Positions 35,701 through 44,217 of a stretch of 64,000 nucleotides of DNA are shown here, one piece after another (position 1 is the first letter of the stretch; every line of letters begins with the position of its first letter). Source of the DNA: Blastocatellia bacterium (GTDB lineage: Bacteria > Acidobacteriota > Blastocatellia > UBA7656 > JADIYM01); contig JADIYM010000012.1 of the NCBI GenBank assembly GCA_016705245.1, forward strand, positions 104,962 to 168,961. The letters are read 5' to 3'. A program made the translations under genes and the position numbers. The notes beneath the pieces are model-generated. The model did no database searches and was not told the DNA's origin. It worked only from the letters and a program-made list of their open reading frames with translations.

Positions 35701-38682
35701 CAGGAAGACGTTCGGCACGTGGCGGTCGTCGAGCACGACGTCGATGATCTTCACCGATCCCGTCATGCGGATCAGCTGATGGCTGTAGAGCTCGTCGCCT
35801 TCGACGCTGAACAGCACCGTCCTCCCGTTCGTCGGCGCCGCAATCATGACCTTAGCGGTCTGTCCGGCCCGGAACGTGTCGCGATCGACGAGCACCTGCA
35901 GCCCGCCTGAGCGATACCCGAGGTCGGTCGTTTCGTTCGTTGCGGCCCAGACCGTCGTCTCCGCCAGGATCGGAGGCCCGCCCTTCTCGCGGCTCGACCA
36001 CGCAATTCGGTAATAACCCTCGCGCTGCGGCGTGAACACAACCTCGGCCTTGCCGTCCGCCCCGGTGCGCACGACCTCGGTGGATATGTCCTCGTGCACG
36101 TACTCCGACGACTTCAGCTTCCAGGGCTTCTCGTTCGGCTTCACGGACGGCGGAAAGACGCTGTTCTTCTCCTTCGCCTTCCGCAGTTCCTCGCCCCGGA
36201 TCTCCTTGCCCTTCGGGTCGAGCCAGACCTCGGTCCACGTGTCGCGCGTGATCTTCACCTGCCCCTCGACGGCAACGGGCTCGTCGTTCGCATCGCGGGC
36301 ATTGATGGCGATCTTCGCCTGGTCCTGCGGTCGCAACACGAAGCGGTCGGGCTGCACATCGATGAAGTAGCGCTGGCGCGTCACCCGCACCTGGTCGGTA
36401 GCGACGATCTCGCGGCGCGAGGCGTCGGTCACGCGCGCCTCGATCGTGTATTCGAAATCCTGCTGCGCCGAGCGCGGCGTATCAAAGACAACTCGCGCCC
36501 GACCGTTCGTGTCGGTCTTGATCGTGTCGCGCTTCACGATCTGGCCGCCGCCGCCGTAGTAGGGCCGGCGCAGGTTCGACTCGCCGTAGAACCACGGGAA
36601 GTCGCGCGGCGTGTGCCACCAACGGTAATACGGGTTCTGCCGGACGAGCACTTCGACCGTGGCGTTGGCGACCGCGCCGCCGAAGTAGTAGTTGGCCTCG
36701 ACGTCGACCTCGATGCGTTCGCCAAGGCGGAACGCCTTCTTCTTGCCGTTCTCCTCGGGCGTGCGGATCGTGACCTCGAACTCGGGCAGCTTGTACTCCT
36801 CGAGGCGGAATATCGTCGCGCTCCCGATCGTGCGCGCGCGCCGCGCCGTCCAGAACGTGATGGTGTATTCGCCGAGCGGCATGCCTTCGGTCAGCTTCAT
36901 TGACCCCCAGGCGCTGCCGAACTCGTTGAGGGTCGACTTGCCCTCGCTGACCTTGGTGCCGCGCGGGTCGTAGATCTCGTATTCGACCGCGGTTCGAGCT
37001 GGCGTGGTGTAGAGCCCTTCGGAGCGGACGCGCGCCGTGAGCTTCCAGTTCGCATCTTCGCCGGGCCGGTACGCAGGACGGTCGGTGTAGGCGTAGATCT
37101 TCCACTCTCCGTTCGAATCGCCCTGGCTGCCGTAGCTGTATGCGTTGCTGAACGCCTGACGATCGTCGTGCGCCATTGTCACGAAGATCGAGCGCGACGA
37201 GTCGGTGTTGGTCAGATCGATCGAGGCCAGACCGTCGCGGTCGGCCGTCGCGTCGGCGCGCCGCCACGACCACGTGCTCGAAGACGAGGTGTAGGTGGCC
37301 TCCCATAGCACGATTTTGGCGCCGTTGATCGGCGAACCGTCGATGGCATTGCACGCGTAGACGAGCGCTTTCCTGCCGCTCGTTTTCACGACGAGCGCCG
37401 TATCGGTGATGAGCAGCAGGTCGCGGTCGACCGTCGTGTCGGAACGCGCCTCGATGATGTAGGCGCCTATGTCGAGGCGTTCGGCCACGCGGACCTCAGC
37501 GCTGCCGGGGCCGTGCTCGCCGGTATCGCCGGTCTCGCGTACGGCGGTGGCAACGGGCTTTCGTCCCGCAGGATCGAACCGGTCGGCCCAGGTCGTCGCG
37601 TCATTCTGGTCGGTCGCGAACACCGGGTCCTTCGTCAGGTCGATGCGGTAGATCGCGACGTCGATTCGCGTGACGTTGCGCCACGCGATCGTGTAGGCGA
37701 TTTCGGAACCCGGAAGGAACACGTTCGGGACGGCGACCGAGACGGTCGGTTTCGTGATGTTGGCGATCGCGGCCTTCGCGTTGTCGACGTACTGCGATTC
37801 GCCGACGGCGAACTCAGTCACGATCCGCTGGTAGAGCTCGAGCGCCTTGTTCAGGTCGCGCACGCGCCGCCACGAGCCGTCCTCGCCGTAAATCGCGCGG
37901 CCCTGGTTCGCGAGGAACTCGGCATACCGGAAAAGTGCATCGTCGTACCAGCGAACGGACTTGCCCGGCGCGATGGCGGTCTCGAAGGACTCGGGTGCGC
38001 GCTCGGCCTGGTTCCAGTCGCCGCTCATCGACGAGGTCACGGCAATCAGGAAGTGCGCCCGGGCGCGGTCGTTGTCGGTCTGCGCGATTCGCAGCGCGTT
38101 TTCGAGTACGTCGATCTCGAGGTAACCGCCGTAATAGCCGTAGCGCTCGTAGGGCTGGGCGTTGGGCGGCTCGGACATCCGCCACACCATTCTCAGGTAG
38201 CGACTGCGCGCCATTTCGATGTCGGCCGTGCCGGCCCACCAGTCGAGGGCATTGCGGTAGAAGGGCCACGCCGCGCCGGAGTTTCGATAGTCGCGGCGGA
38301 TCCAGTAAAAGTCGCCGAGCGACTCGTTCGCCTCGGCCCAGACGCGGTCGCGGTCTTCGACGCGTTTCGTTTCGCTTATGAATGCGTTGAGCACTTCGGA
38401 GGCGGCTTCCATCTTCGTGGTGTCTGCCGAGGGCGTGGCGGACTCGCTGCGCCACAGCGTGTCGGCGAGACGGAAATCAACCCACCGGGCGTCGTCGCGC
38501 GGCAGGGTGAGGGTCTTCGCCTGCAGGTAGATCTCGCGGGAGCGGGAGTAGGAGCCCTCCGCGAAGAGCCGCTCGGCGTCGGCTCGCAGCGCCGGGTACT
38601 GCGGCGACTGGGCGAGCGCGCTCGGGACGAACAGCGTTGGCGCGAGAACGGCGAGGGCGATCACGAAGGCTGCGAGTCTCAT
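32779..38682 (-). CDS. Alpha-2-macroglobulin-like protein 2 (intact, large)
   Basis: 1967 aa in one open frame. Signal peptide at the N-terminus (AFVIALAVLAPTLFVPSALA). Residues about 25-310 are a helical TPR-like region (YPALRADAERLFAEGSYSRS, LGDFYWIRRDYRNSGAAWPF), absent from classical A2M. Then come MG domains (YTDRPAYRPGEDANWKLTAR, YKLPEFEVTIRTPEENGKKK), a bait-region domain, the A2M core (VLWQPDVVTGPDGTAVVKVA), the thioester domain with YPYGCTEQTMSRF (Cys near residue 1392), a helical toroid, and a receptor-binding-like end. The motif reads CTEQ, with the thioester-forming Cys and Gln both present. An Ala/Pro-rich low-complexity insert (TAPAPAPGADTAAAPAPAP) lies in the thioester domain. 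Bacterial A2Ms trap proteases that enter the periplasm; no PBP1C gene is adjacent. Confidence 0.9.
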   Translation of the reverse strand: MRLAAFVIALAVLAPTLFVPSALAQSPQYPALRADAERLFAEGSYSRSREIYLQAKTLTLPRDDARWVDFRLADTLWRSESATPSADTTKMEAASEVLNAFISETKRVEDRDRVWAEANESLGDFYWIRRDYRNSGAAWPFYRNALDWWAGTADIEMARSRYLRMVWRMSEPPNAQPYERYGYYGGYLEIDVLENALRIAQTDNDRARAHFLIAVTSSMSGDWNQAERAPESFETAIAPGKSVRWYDDALFRYAEFLANQGRAIYGEDGSWRRVRDLNKALELYQRIVTEFAVGESQYVDNAKAAIANITKPTVSVAVPNVFLPGSEIAYTIAWRNVTRIDVAIYRIDLTKDPVFATDQNDATTWADRFDPAGRKPVATAVRETGDTGEHGPGSAEVRVAERLDIGAYIIEARSDTTVDRDLLLITDTALVVKTSGRKALVYACNAIDGSPINGAKIVLWEATYTSSSSTWSWRRADATADRDGLASIDLTNTDSSRSIFVTMAHDDRQAFSNAYSYGSQGDSNGEWKIYAYTDRPAYRPGEDANWKLTARVRSEGLYTTPARTAVEYEIYDPRGTKVSEGKSTLNEFGSAWGSMKLTEGMPLGEYTITFWTARRARTIGSATIFRLEEYKLPEFEVTIRTPEENGKKKAFRLGERIEVDVEANYYFGGAVANATVEVLVRQNPYYRWWHTPRDFPWFYGESNLRRPYYGGGGQIVKRDTIKTDTNGRARVVFDTPRSAQQDFEYTIEARVTDASRREIVATDQVRVTRQRYFIDVQPDRFVLRPQDQAKIAINARDANDEPVAVEGQVKITRDTWTEVWLDPKGKEIRGEELRKAKEKNSVFPPSVKPNEKPWKLKSSEYVHEDISTEVVRTGADGKAEVVFTPQREGYYRIAWSSREKGGPPILAETTVWAATNETTDLGYRSGGLQVLVDRDTFRAGQTAKVMIAAPTNGRTVLFSVEGDELYSHQLIRMTGSVKIIDVVLDDRHVPNVFLTAAMVSDGQIFVDSKDVVVPPVKNFLTVDVKADREIYEPRESGTLTVTTKDIDGKPVSAEVGLGFVDASVYAIQSDYAGDPRQVYFGERRGQRVSTMSSFQTKSYRKVLLSDLEKDREAVQTATFIGGVGRSESRDGFAISGQLSAEKNVLMDAAAPAPAAEADPFYRTAKKEDMKSADDERQGGKNGQEPAVQVRSDFRATVLWQPDVVTGPDGTAVVKVAFPDSLTSWRATARAATTGNQFGISTTSARTRKPLTVRLQASVDPTLVIEGLELTGAVVKGRAAGPDHAARSVPGNGETRFDWTAEVKQSGQAKLTVSARAGRLTDAMERSLPIYEHGIDKLLVTSGKAREGDVAATIDVPSARKPGSTTMVVQVSPSLAVTMLDALPYLIRYPYGCTEQTMSRFLPAAIVSKTLTDLGIKASDVEGRVFGGVEQANAAETHSERGEGYAKLADVQAKSLERLYDFQHDDGGWGWWKEGQSDPYMTAYVVWGLTIARRSGITLKGAALDRGADFLAKNIVEAEDELDQQAWILHALSCYRAANKDQAGLEELSAFDNLYTNKDKLTAYTRALLAIAAHNYAMTEQAQVLARNLSDGAQIDLDPSASPLQALPAETAPAPAPGADTAAAPAPAPRAIATAHWGEDRGWWRWSDGSIESTSFVLQALMAIDPKNELIEPAMNWLVKNRRGAQWSNTKDTAIAILALTDYLKTSNELSSDLEYELVVNGRSIATTTITAAQAIVAPSRYVIDPKLVRSGTNDIRITRKSGTGPIYYSAEVRFFSQEEPVTAAGSELFVRRRYYRLVGYPTLLKGYVYRRIPLADGDTISSGERIETVLTIETKNDYEYLLFEDLKPAGFEAVEVRSGEPLYARELKESAVEGDRRGDEADYTGRTEWVYRELRDRKVAVFANRMPQGVWEIRYDLRAEVPGYFHALPVVGQAMYVPEIRGNGDEVRVTIVDADDDAKAVETGGGE

Positions 38683-38780
38683 GGGGCGTCAGTCCTTGTC
38701 GGGGAAGTCGGCATTTGCCTGTGAGTTGGCCGAAGCCTACCACGGTCGTGTGGACGCAAAACGGGCCATTCGGTTCCCAT

Positions 38781-38870
38781 ACCTCTGTGTCTTCGTGTCT
38801 CTGTGACTCTGTGTGCGAAGCTCTGAAGACGCTTGCACACAGAGTCACAGAGGCACGGAGTCACAGAGTC
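38781..38870. repeat. Family 2 palindromic repeat, copy 4
   Basis: Arms 38781-38822 and 38831-38870 (CTGTGACTCTGTGTGCGAAGC against GCTTGCACACAGAGTCACAG). It fills most of the 178-base gap between the A2M-like gene 2 and the ferredoxin-like gene. The right arm supplies the last three codons and TGA of the ferredoxin-like gene. Confidence 0.85.
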
Positions 38871-39082
38871 TCGAGTGGTTCCTTCTCGAGAAGCTCGCTG
38901 AAGACGGTCTCTCCCGTGCGCAGGCCGCGCCGCAGGTACGCGACGCACCACCCGCAGTGCGTGCCGCAGCCCTCGCGGTCGGCGAGCGCCGGCAAGGTCA
39001 GGGCCTCGCACCGGGCGACCTCGAACAGAAACGCGAACGGCTTGTCCTCGCACAGGCACCGGTCGATGAGCACCGAAGACAT
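38861..39082 (-). CDS. BFD-like [2Fe-2S]-binding protein
   Basis: 73 aa, reading MSSVLIDRCLCEDKPFAFL and later GCGTHCGWCVAYLRRGL. The CxC and CxxC cysteines (in CLC and CGWC) are spaced as in bacterioferritin-associated ferredoxin (BFD)-like domains, which hold one [2Fe-2S] cluster. Free-standing members are small redox proteins of mostly unknown partners. The gene begins 3 bases after the histidine phosphatase gene, at the end of the cobalamin operon. The last residues (ETL) and the stop come from a family 2 repeat. Confidence 0.75.
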   Translation of the reverse strand: MSSVLIDRCLCEDKPFAFLFEVARCEALTLPALADREGCGTHCGWCVAYLRRGLRTGETVFSELLEKEPLETL

Positions 39083-39085
39083 CGC

Positions 39086-39730
39086 CTACGGCTCTCCCAG
39101 GTCGTCGGAAGCGAACGGCTCGCCCGTGTAGTTGATCGCCCGCACGACTGGCTCGCCGTCGTACCAGTCCACGACGTTCACGCAACCGTGGTCCTGCGCG
39201 AGCCTGAGCCAGGCTGTCGGCTTCATCTCGAGCGCCGACCCGAGCACGATCCGGCAAACCCCGCCGTGTGTCACGACGGCAATTTCGCCAGCGGCGTGGT
39301 CGCCCAGGATCGTCTGGAGGGTGTCGATCACCCGCCGCCGGAACTCGATGAACGACTCGCCCGACGGATACCGGAACTGGTCGGGCTGAAGGAACAGCCG
39401 CTCGACGGCGCCCGGATTGGCGGCGTCCATTGCCGCGAGCGACTGGCCCTCCCAGTCGCCCATGTTGATCTCGCGAAGCGTCGCGGCGCGCTCCGCCTCG
39501 AGCCCGTGCTCGCGGGCGATCAGGTCGCCTGCGTAAGCCGTGCGCACGAGGTCGCTCGTGTATACGCCAGCGAGCCGGCGCGTCGCGAGCCATCGCGACG
39601 CGCGGTGCGACTGCGCCTTGCCGCGCGGAGTGAGCGGCGCATCGGTCCAGCCGAAGAGCTGGTCGGGGACGTCGCGCACGACCTCGCCGTGACGGACGAG
39701 ATAAAGCCGGATGTGGCGTGTGACGCTCAT
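39086..39730 (-). CDS. Histidine phosphatase (alpha-ribazole phosphatase-like)
   Basis: 214 aa of the phosphoglycerate-mutase-like superfamily. The catalytic motif is LYLVRHGEV near residue 10, followed by LFGWTDAPLTPRGKAQ, the second-site residues in YTSDLVRTAYAG, the catalytic acid region LREINMGDWEGQS and the second His in VVTHGGVCRIVLG. The signature RHGE and the location directly after the cobalamin uptake genes suggest alpha-ribazole-phosphatase (CobC) activity, the last dephosphorylation in the lower-ligand pathway. No other cobalamin synthesis genes are in view, so a general phosphatase is also possible. The ATG is 107 bases downstream of the receptor stop. Confidence 0.75.
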   Translation of the reverse strand: MSVTRHIRLYLVRHGEVVRDVPDQLFGWTDAPLTPRGKAQSHRASRWLATRRLAGVYTSDLVRTAYAGDLIAREHGLEAERAATLREINMGDWEGQSLAAMDAANPGAVERLFLQPDQFRYPSGESFIEFRRRVIDTLQTILGDHAAGEIAVVTHGGVCRIVLGSALEMKPTAWLRLAQDHGCVNVVDWYDGEPVVRAINYTGEPFASDDLGEP

Positions 39731-39799
39731 AAAGAAATGCTCAAGGACCCATCACGCGACCGATGAGGCCAGCGCGTCCGCCCGCCGTCCGCATCAGTA

Positions 39800-39819
39800 C
39801 CGTGCGCGGTAGCGCACGG
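39800..39819 (-). terminator. GC-rich hairpin after the BtuB-like gene
   Basis: CCGTGCGC (39800-39807) and GCGCACGG (39812-39819) form a perfect 8-bp stem with a GGTA loop, 20 bases beyond the receptor stop on the minus strand. There is no U-tract; it may attenuate transcription into the phosphatase gene. Confidence 0.5.
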
Positions 39820-39839
39820 GTCACTCCCGGAGCGGTGCT

Positions 39840-42380
39840 TCAGAACCGCACCTTCACCCCGCCGAACGCGGTCGCGCCCGGCGCACGAACGCCGTTCTCG
39901 AGAATCTCGGTGTCAGTGAAGTTCTCGACGCGCCCGAAAAGCGTAAGCGTAACCCGGTCCGACACCGGGATCGCATAGTTCGCCGCGACGTTCGCGCGTC
40001 CATAACCGTCGAACGTGAACCGGCGCGACGAGAAATACACCGACTCGAACAGCTGCGCATCGTGCTCGGACTGCGCGAGCACGTCGAAGGCCAGCGTGAG
40101 ACGGCCGATCCGCTGCGTCGCCTGCAGCGAAAACGTGTGGCGGGGGATCGCCGTCGCGCGCACGCTCTGTCCGCCCGCGATCGTCGTCCCGTCGGCGAGG
40201 ACCACCGTCGAAGGCAGTCGCGTGTCCGACGCAACGAACGTGTACGTGCCCCGCACGTCGAGCGAACGGATCGGCGACACCGCCGTCGTCAGTTCGACGC
40301 CGCGCGAAAGCCCGCCCGTCGTGTTCACGAATCCGCCGAAGCGTCCGAGTCCGAGCGGATCGTCGCTCTCGAACGTGACCGGATTGAAGAAACTCGCGAA
40401 GTCGATCTGCCGCTGCAGCTTCGTGTAGAAGTAGGTCGCGCCGACCCGCGCGCGGTCCGAGAACAACCTCTGCTCGATGCCTCCGTCGACCGTCAACGAG
40501 AGCTCTGGCTTGAGCGTCGGATCTCCCGTGCGGACTAGACCGCTGCCAACCAGCGTCGAGTCGCCGATGTTCGAGAATCGCTCGTAGAGCGACGGCGCTC
40601 GGAAACTGTTGCCGACGTGCGCCCAGAGCCGCGTGCCGGTCGCCGCAAACGTGTATGCGATAGAGCCGTCACCCGTGATCGCGCTCTTCTCGTCGAAGCC
40701 TCCGAGGAACGTCGGGACCGTCTGCACGCGGGCGTCGTCGGGCTCCGCGGTGTTCGACGTGCCGAACAGCGCCTCCGAGTCACCGACGCGGAACCCCTGC
40801 CACCTGGCGCCGAGTCCGATCTGCAACCGCCCGTCGAGCAGCGTGATCTGGTCGAAGACGAACGCCGCGTACGTCCACTGCCGGTCACGCGAAGCGTCGT
40901 TGACACCGTCGAAATCGAAATCGAAGCCGAAGGAATTGTACGGCTGTCGGGAGCTGCCGAACGGGCCGGGGAAGTCCTGGCGGAACTGCTCGCGCTCGAC
41001 CTCGAATCCGGCCATCAGCACGTTCGCCGGCCCGAACACGAAGCGGCTTCGAACGTCGACCGTGTGGACCGACGCACGGTACCAGGCGTCACCGAGTCCG
41101 CTGACGTCAGGCTGGCCGTCGCCGTCGTAGTCGAACGTGAGTTCTGCGACCTCAGCGTAATAATCCGGATCCGAGGCCGGGCCGAATCCGAAGTACTTCT
41201 GGGTCGTCGAGCCAGAATAACGCGCCGTGTAGCTGAACACGTCGTTGACGTCGTGGTGGAAACGCAGCGACCCCGCGAAGAAGTCAGAGTCGCGGACGTC
41301 GTCCGGATCGTTCGGCGCGTCCGCAAAAACGACCGGCGCAGGGGCGAACACCGAGCCACCCGGCGTCGCGGCGCGGAAAAACGGATTGCCGTTCAGTTCG
41401 ACGCGCGCGTCGTCGAAGAGCACGTTGCCGGACAGCTCCATCCGGTCGTTGAACCGGAACGCCGCGCGTCCGCCGAGCGTCGTGTTGCGGTAGGCGTCGT
41501 CGCCGTCCACGCCGTTCGTGACATTCTGCTGATCGAAGCCGAAGCTGTAGTCGGCGCGTTCGTTGCCGCCCGTGGAAGAGAAGTGTCCACGGAACATCCC
41601 TAGCGATCCGCCTTCGGCCGAGGCGTCGAAGCGCGGCGCGCCGACACCTCGAGCCGGAATGAGGTTGATGACGCCGCCGACGGCGTGCGAGCCGTAGAGC
41701 GTCGAGCCGGCGCCGCGAACGACTTCGACGCGGTCGAGGTTCGTGAGCGTAAGGTCCTCGAAGAATCCCAGGAACGATCCGTACGGGTCCGACGCGTCGC
41801 GCACGCGAAGGTCGTCGACGAGCACCGACGTGTCCTGCGACCGCAGCCCGCGGAACCGGATTGCCGTCAGCGAACCGGGACCACCCTGACGCTGGATGCG
41901 GACGCCGGCGATGCCGGCCAGCGCCTCGGGCAACGCGCGAACGCCGCGCGTGTCTGCGTCGGCCGACGTGACCACGTCGATGGAACGCGTCACTTCGTCG
42001 CGCGCCTGCGGCGAGCCCGAAGCCGTGACCGTGACCTCTTCGGCGACGGCCGCGACGGCCAGGGGAACGTCGACGATGAACACGCGATCGGTCGCGACGC
42101 TAATACGCTCGCGGGTGGCGGTCCTGAAGCCCGCGGCCGAGACCTCGACGAGGTATTCGCCCGGCGGAACGCCGTCGATGCTGTATTTGCCTTCACGGTT
42201 CGTCTCGGCGCGGCGGTCGGTGCCGGCCGTTGAGACGACGCGAACCGTCGCGTTGGCGACACCAGCGCCGTTGGCGTCCGTGACGTTGCCCGTGACTCGG
42301 GCGCCGTCGGCAGCAAGCGCCACCGGGGCGAGGCCCGTCAGCAGGACTATGACGGCGAGGAGCCGTGTGAGCTTCTTCAT
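39840..42380 (-). CDS. btuB: TonB-dependent outer-membrane receptor, BtuB-like, with N-terminal regulatory domain
   Basis: 846 aa. Signal peptide (LLAVIVLLTGLAPVALA), then a carboxypeptidase-regulatory-like domain (GARVTGNVTDANGAGVANAT, residues about 25-110). The plug domain follows, with the TonB-box-like EEVTVTASGSPQA and LPEALAGIAGVRIQRQGGPG, VLVDDLRVRD and VEVVRGAGSTLYGSHAVGGV. The remainder is a beta-barrel ending in a phenylalanine (GGVKVRF), as in outer-membrane barrels. It is encoded directly after btuD (ATGA overlap) downstream of a cobalamin riboswitch, so vitamin B12 or another corrinoid is the likely substrate (strong inference from context). It is larger than E. coli BtuB because of the added N-terminal domain. 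Confidence 0.85.
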   Translation of the reverse strand: MKKLTRLLAVIVLLTGLAPVALAADGARVTGNVTDANGAGVANATVRVVSTAGTDRRAETNREGKYSIDGVPPGEYLVEVSAAGFRTATRERISVATDRVFIVDVPLAVAAVAEEVTVTASGSPQARDEVTRSIDVVTSADADTRGVRALPEALAGIAGVRIQRQGGPGSLTAIRFRGLRSQDTSVLVDDLRVRDASDPYGSFLGFFEDLTLTNLDRVEVVRGAGSTLYGSHAVGGVINLIPARGVGAPRFDASAEGGSLGMFRGHFSSTGGNERADYSFGFDQQNVTNGVDGDDAYRNTTLGGRAAFRFNDRMELSGNVLFDDARVELNGNPFFRAATPGGSVFAPAPVVFADAPNDPDDVRDSDFFAGSLRFHHDVNDVFSYTARYSGSTTQKYFGFGPASDPDYYAEVAELTFDYDGDGQPDVSGLGDAWYRASVHTVDVRSRFVFGPANVLMAGFEVEREQFRQDFPGPFGSSRQPYNSFGFDFDFDGVNDASRDRQWTYAAFVFDQITLLDGRLQIGLGARWQGFRVGDSEALFGTSNTAEPDDARVQTVPTFLGGFDEKSAITGDGSIAYTFAATGTRLWAHVGNSFRAPSLYERFSNIGDSTLVGSGLVRTGDPTLKPELSLTVDGGIEQRLFSDRARVGATYFYTKLQRQIDFASFFNPVTFESDDPLGLGRFGGFVNTTGGLSRGVELTTAVSPIRSLDVRGTYTFVASDTRLPSTVVLADGTTIAGGQSVRATAIPRHTFSLQATQRIGRLTLAFDVLAQSEHDAQLFESVYFSSRRFTFDGYGRANVAANYAIPVSDRVTLTLFGRVENFTDTEILENGVRAPGATAFGGVKVRF

Positions 42381-43207
42381 TGGTGTTGTTCTCCGATCTG
42401 TTCAGCAGGCAGGGCACCGTGAGGATCGCTACCGGCGAGTACCGTGATTCGCGGTGCCCCGGTCACGGGGTTCGCGTCGACAAGAACTGGGGTCCCGAAC
42501 ACCGACTCGATGCGCTCGGGCGTGAGAATTTCGCGCGGTGTGCCGCACCCGCGGACCTCTCCGTCGGCGAGCAGGACCACCCGGTCGGCAAACTCGGCGG
42601 CGAGGTTGAGGTCGTGCGTGACTACCGCGACGGCCATCCGGCAGCCGTGCGCCAGGCTCCGCAGCAGCGCGAGAATCCGGATCTGGTGAGCGATGTCGAG
42701 GTTTGCCGTCGGTTCGTCGAGCAGCAGGACTCGCGGCTCCTGCGCGAGGGCACGTGCAACCATGACGCGCTGCCGCTCTCCGCCTGAGAGCTCGTCGAGG
42801 CGGCGCGCTGCGAACGGCTTGGCGCCCGTCATCTGCAGGGCGCGGTTCGCGGCGTCGACGTCGCGGTCCGACTCGAACCCGAGCAGGTGGCCGTGCGCGA
42901 ATCGTCCCTGCAGCACGTATTCGAGCACCGTGAGGGGAAAGTGGAACTCCGCGGATTGTGCGACGAATCCGACCGACCGCGCGACCTCGCGCCGAGGGAT
43001 CTCGTGCAGTGGCCGATCGTCGAGCAGTACCCGGCCCGATGCCGGCGCAAGCAGTCCGTCGAGCAATGCGATGAGCGTCGACTTGCCCGATCCGTTCGGC
43101 CCTGCGATCGCGAGCACCTCGCCCGCGGCGACGTCCACGCTCACGTCGCGAAGGACGGGCGCCGAGCGTCCGTACCGGAACGAGACTTTTTCGGCGCGGA
43201 TCACCAC
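42377..43207 (-). CDS. btuD: Cobalamin ABC transporter ATP-binding protein
   Basis: 276 aa from the GTG at 43205-43207, which overlaps the end of btuC by 7 bases. Complete ABC ATPase: Walker A GPNGSGKSTL, Q-loop VGFVAQSAEFHF, signature LSGGERQR, Walker B VLLLDEPTANLD and the switch His in VVTHDLNL. It belongs to the FecE/BtuD class that powers type II importers. Together with BtuC and BtuF it forms a full corrinoid importer. The stop overlaps the receptor start by four bases, implying translational coupling. Confidence 0.92.
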   Translation of the reverse strand: MVIRAEKVSFRYGRSAPVLRDVSVDVAAGEVLAIAGPNGSGKSTLIALLDGLLAPASGRVLLDDRPLHEIPRREVARSVGFVAQSAEFHFPLTVLEYVLQGRFAHGHLLGFESDRDVDAANRALQMTGAKPFAARRLDELSGGERQRVMVARALAQEPRVLLLDEPTANLDIAHQIRILALLRSLAHGCRMAVAVVTHDLNLAAEFADRVVLLADGEVRGCGTPREILTPERIESVFGTPVLVDANPVTGAPRITVLAGSDPHGALPAEQIGEQHQ

Positions 43208-44217
43208 GACCTCCGGAGCAGATACACGAACACCGGCGCGCCGATGAGCGCCGTCACGACGCCAATGTGAATTTCACGCGGCGCGAAGAGCGTGCGCGAC
43301 AGCGTGTCGCCGAGCGCGAGGAACGCCGCTCCGACGAGCGCCGACGCCGGGACGACCAGCCGGTTGTCGCTGCCGACGACCAGCCGCACCGCGTGGGGAA
43401 TGACGAGCCCGACGAATCCGATCATCCCGCTAACCGCTACCGACGCTGCCGTGATCATGGACGCCGCGACGTAGACGATTACCTTGACCGCGCGGGTCTG
43501 GACGCCGAGCGCACGGGCGTCGCGTTCGCCGAGCATCAGCAGGTTCAGGCTCCGCGCGCAGAGGAAGATGGCCGTCGCGCCCACGAGCGCGATGAGCGCA
43601 ATCGGCCAGAGCGCTTCCGACGATCCCGACAGGTCTCCGATCAGCCACGAGTAGATACCGCGCAGTCCGCTCTCGGACGTCAGCGTCATCAGGAAAATGA
43701 TTGCGGAGCTCAGGAACGCATTGACGATGACGCCGGCAAGGATGAGCCGCTCGGTCGGCGCTCCCTCGCGGCCCTCGCCGATCGCGTAGACGACGGCGAT
43801 TGTCGCGAGCGCGCCGACAAACGCCGACATGGTGCGGCCCGTCGCGGCCGCGGCGAACACGACGGCCGAGAGCACGGCGCCGAGTGCGGCGCCGCCCGAA
43901 ACGCCGAGGATGTAGGGCTCGGCGAGCGGATTGCGCAGCAGGGCCTGAAACGCCGAGCCCGCTACCGAGAGCGACGCCCCCACGACGAGCGCGAGCGCGA
44001 GCCGCGGCAGGCGGACGTCGAAGACGATTGCGGTGTGTTCCGCGGACAACGGCGATGGGCCTCCGGTCACCCGCGCCCACATCGCGGCTACGATCCCGCC
44101 CAGTGGAACGCGCTCGCTGCCGAAGGCGAGGGCCACTCCGCACGCCACAGCCAACACGACCGCCAGCGTGGCGAGCGCAACGGCGAGCCGCCGCGGCGTG
44201 AGGCGTACCTGCCTCAC
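43201..44217 (-). CDS. btuC: Cobalamin ABC transporter permease
   Basis: 338 aa from the GTG at 44215-44217, which overlaps the TGA of btuF (GTGA); a longer open frame upstream would overlap btuF by 240 bases and shows no membrane-protein sequence. FecCD/BtuC family with about ten membrane helices, starting LAVALATLAVVLAVACGVAL. Family marks include RLPRLALALVVGASLSVAGS near the first third, LAEPYILGVSGGAALGAVLS, AGVIVNAFLSSAIIFLM, and the coupling region SGMIGFVGLVIPHAVRLVVG near the end. It forms the inner-membrane channel for B12. Confidence 0.92.
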   Translation of the reverse strand: MRQVRLTPRRLAVALATLAVVLAVACGVALAFGSERVPLGGIVAAMWARVTGGPSPLSAEHTAIVFDVRLPRLALALVVGASLSVAGSAFQALLRNPLAEPYILGVSGGAALGAVLSAVVFAAAATGRTMSAFVGALATIAVVYAIGEGREGAPTERLILAGVIVNAFLSSAIIFLMTLTSESGLRGIYSWLIGDLSGSSEALWPIALIALVGATAIFLCARSLNLLMLGERDARALGVQTRAVKVIVYVAASMITAASVAVSGMIGFVGLVIPHAVRLVVGSDNRLVVPASALVGAAFLALGDTLSRTLFAPREIHIGVVTALIGAPVFVYLLRRSW

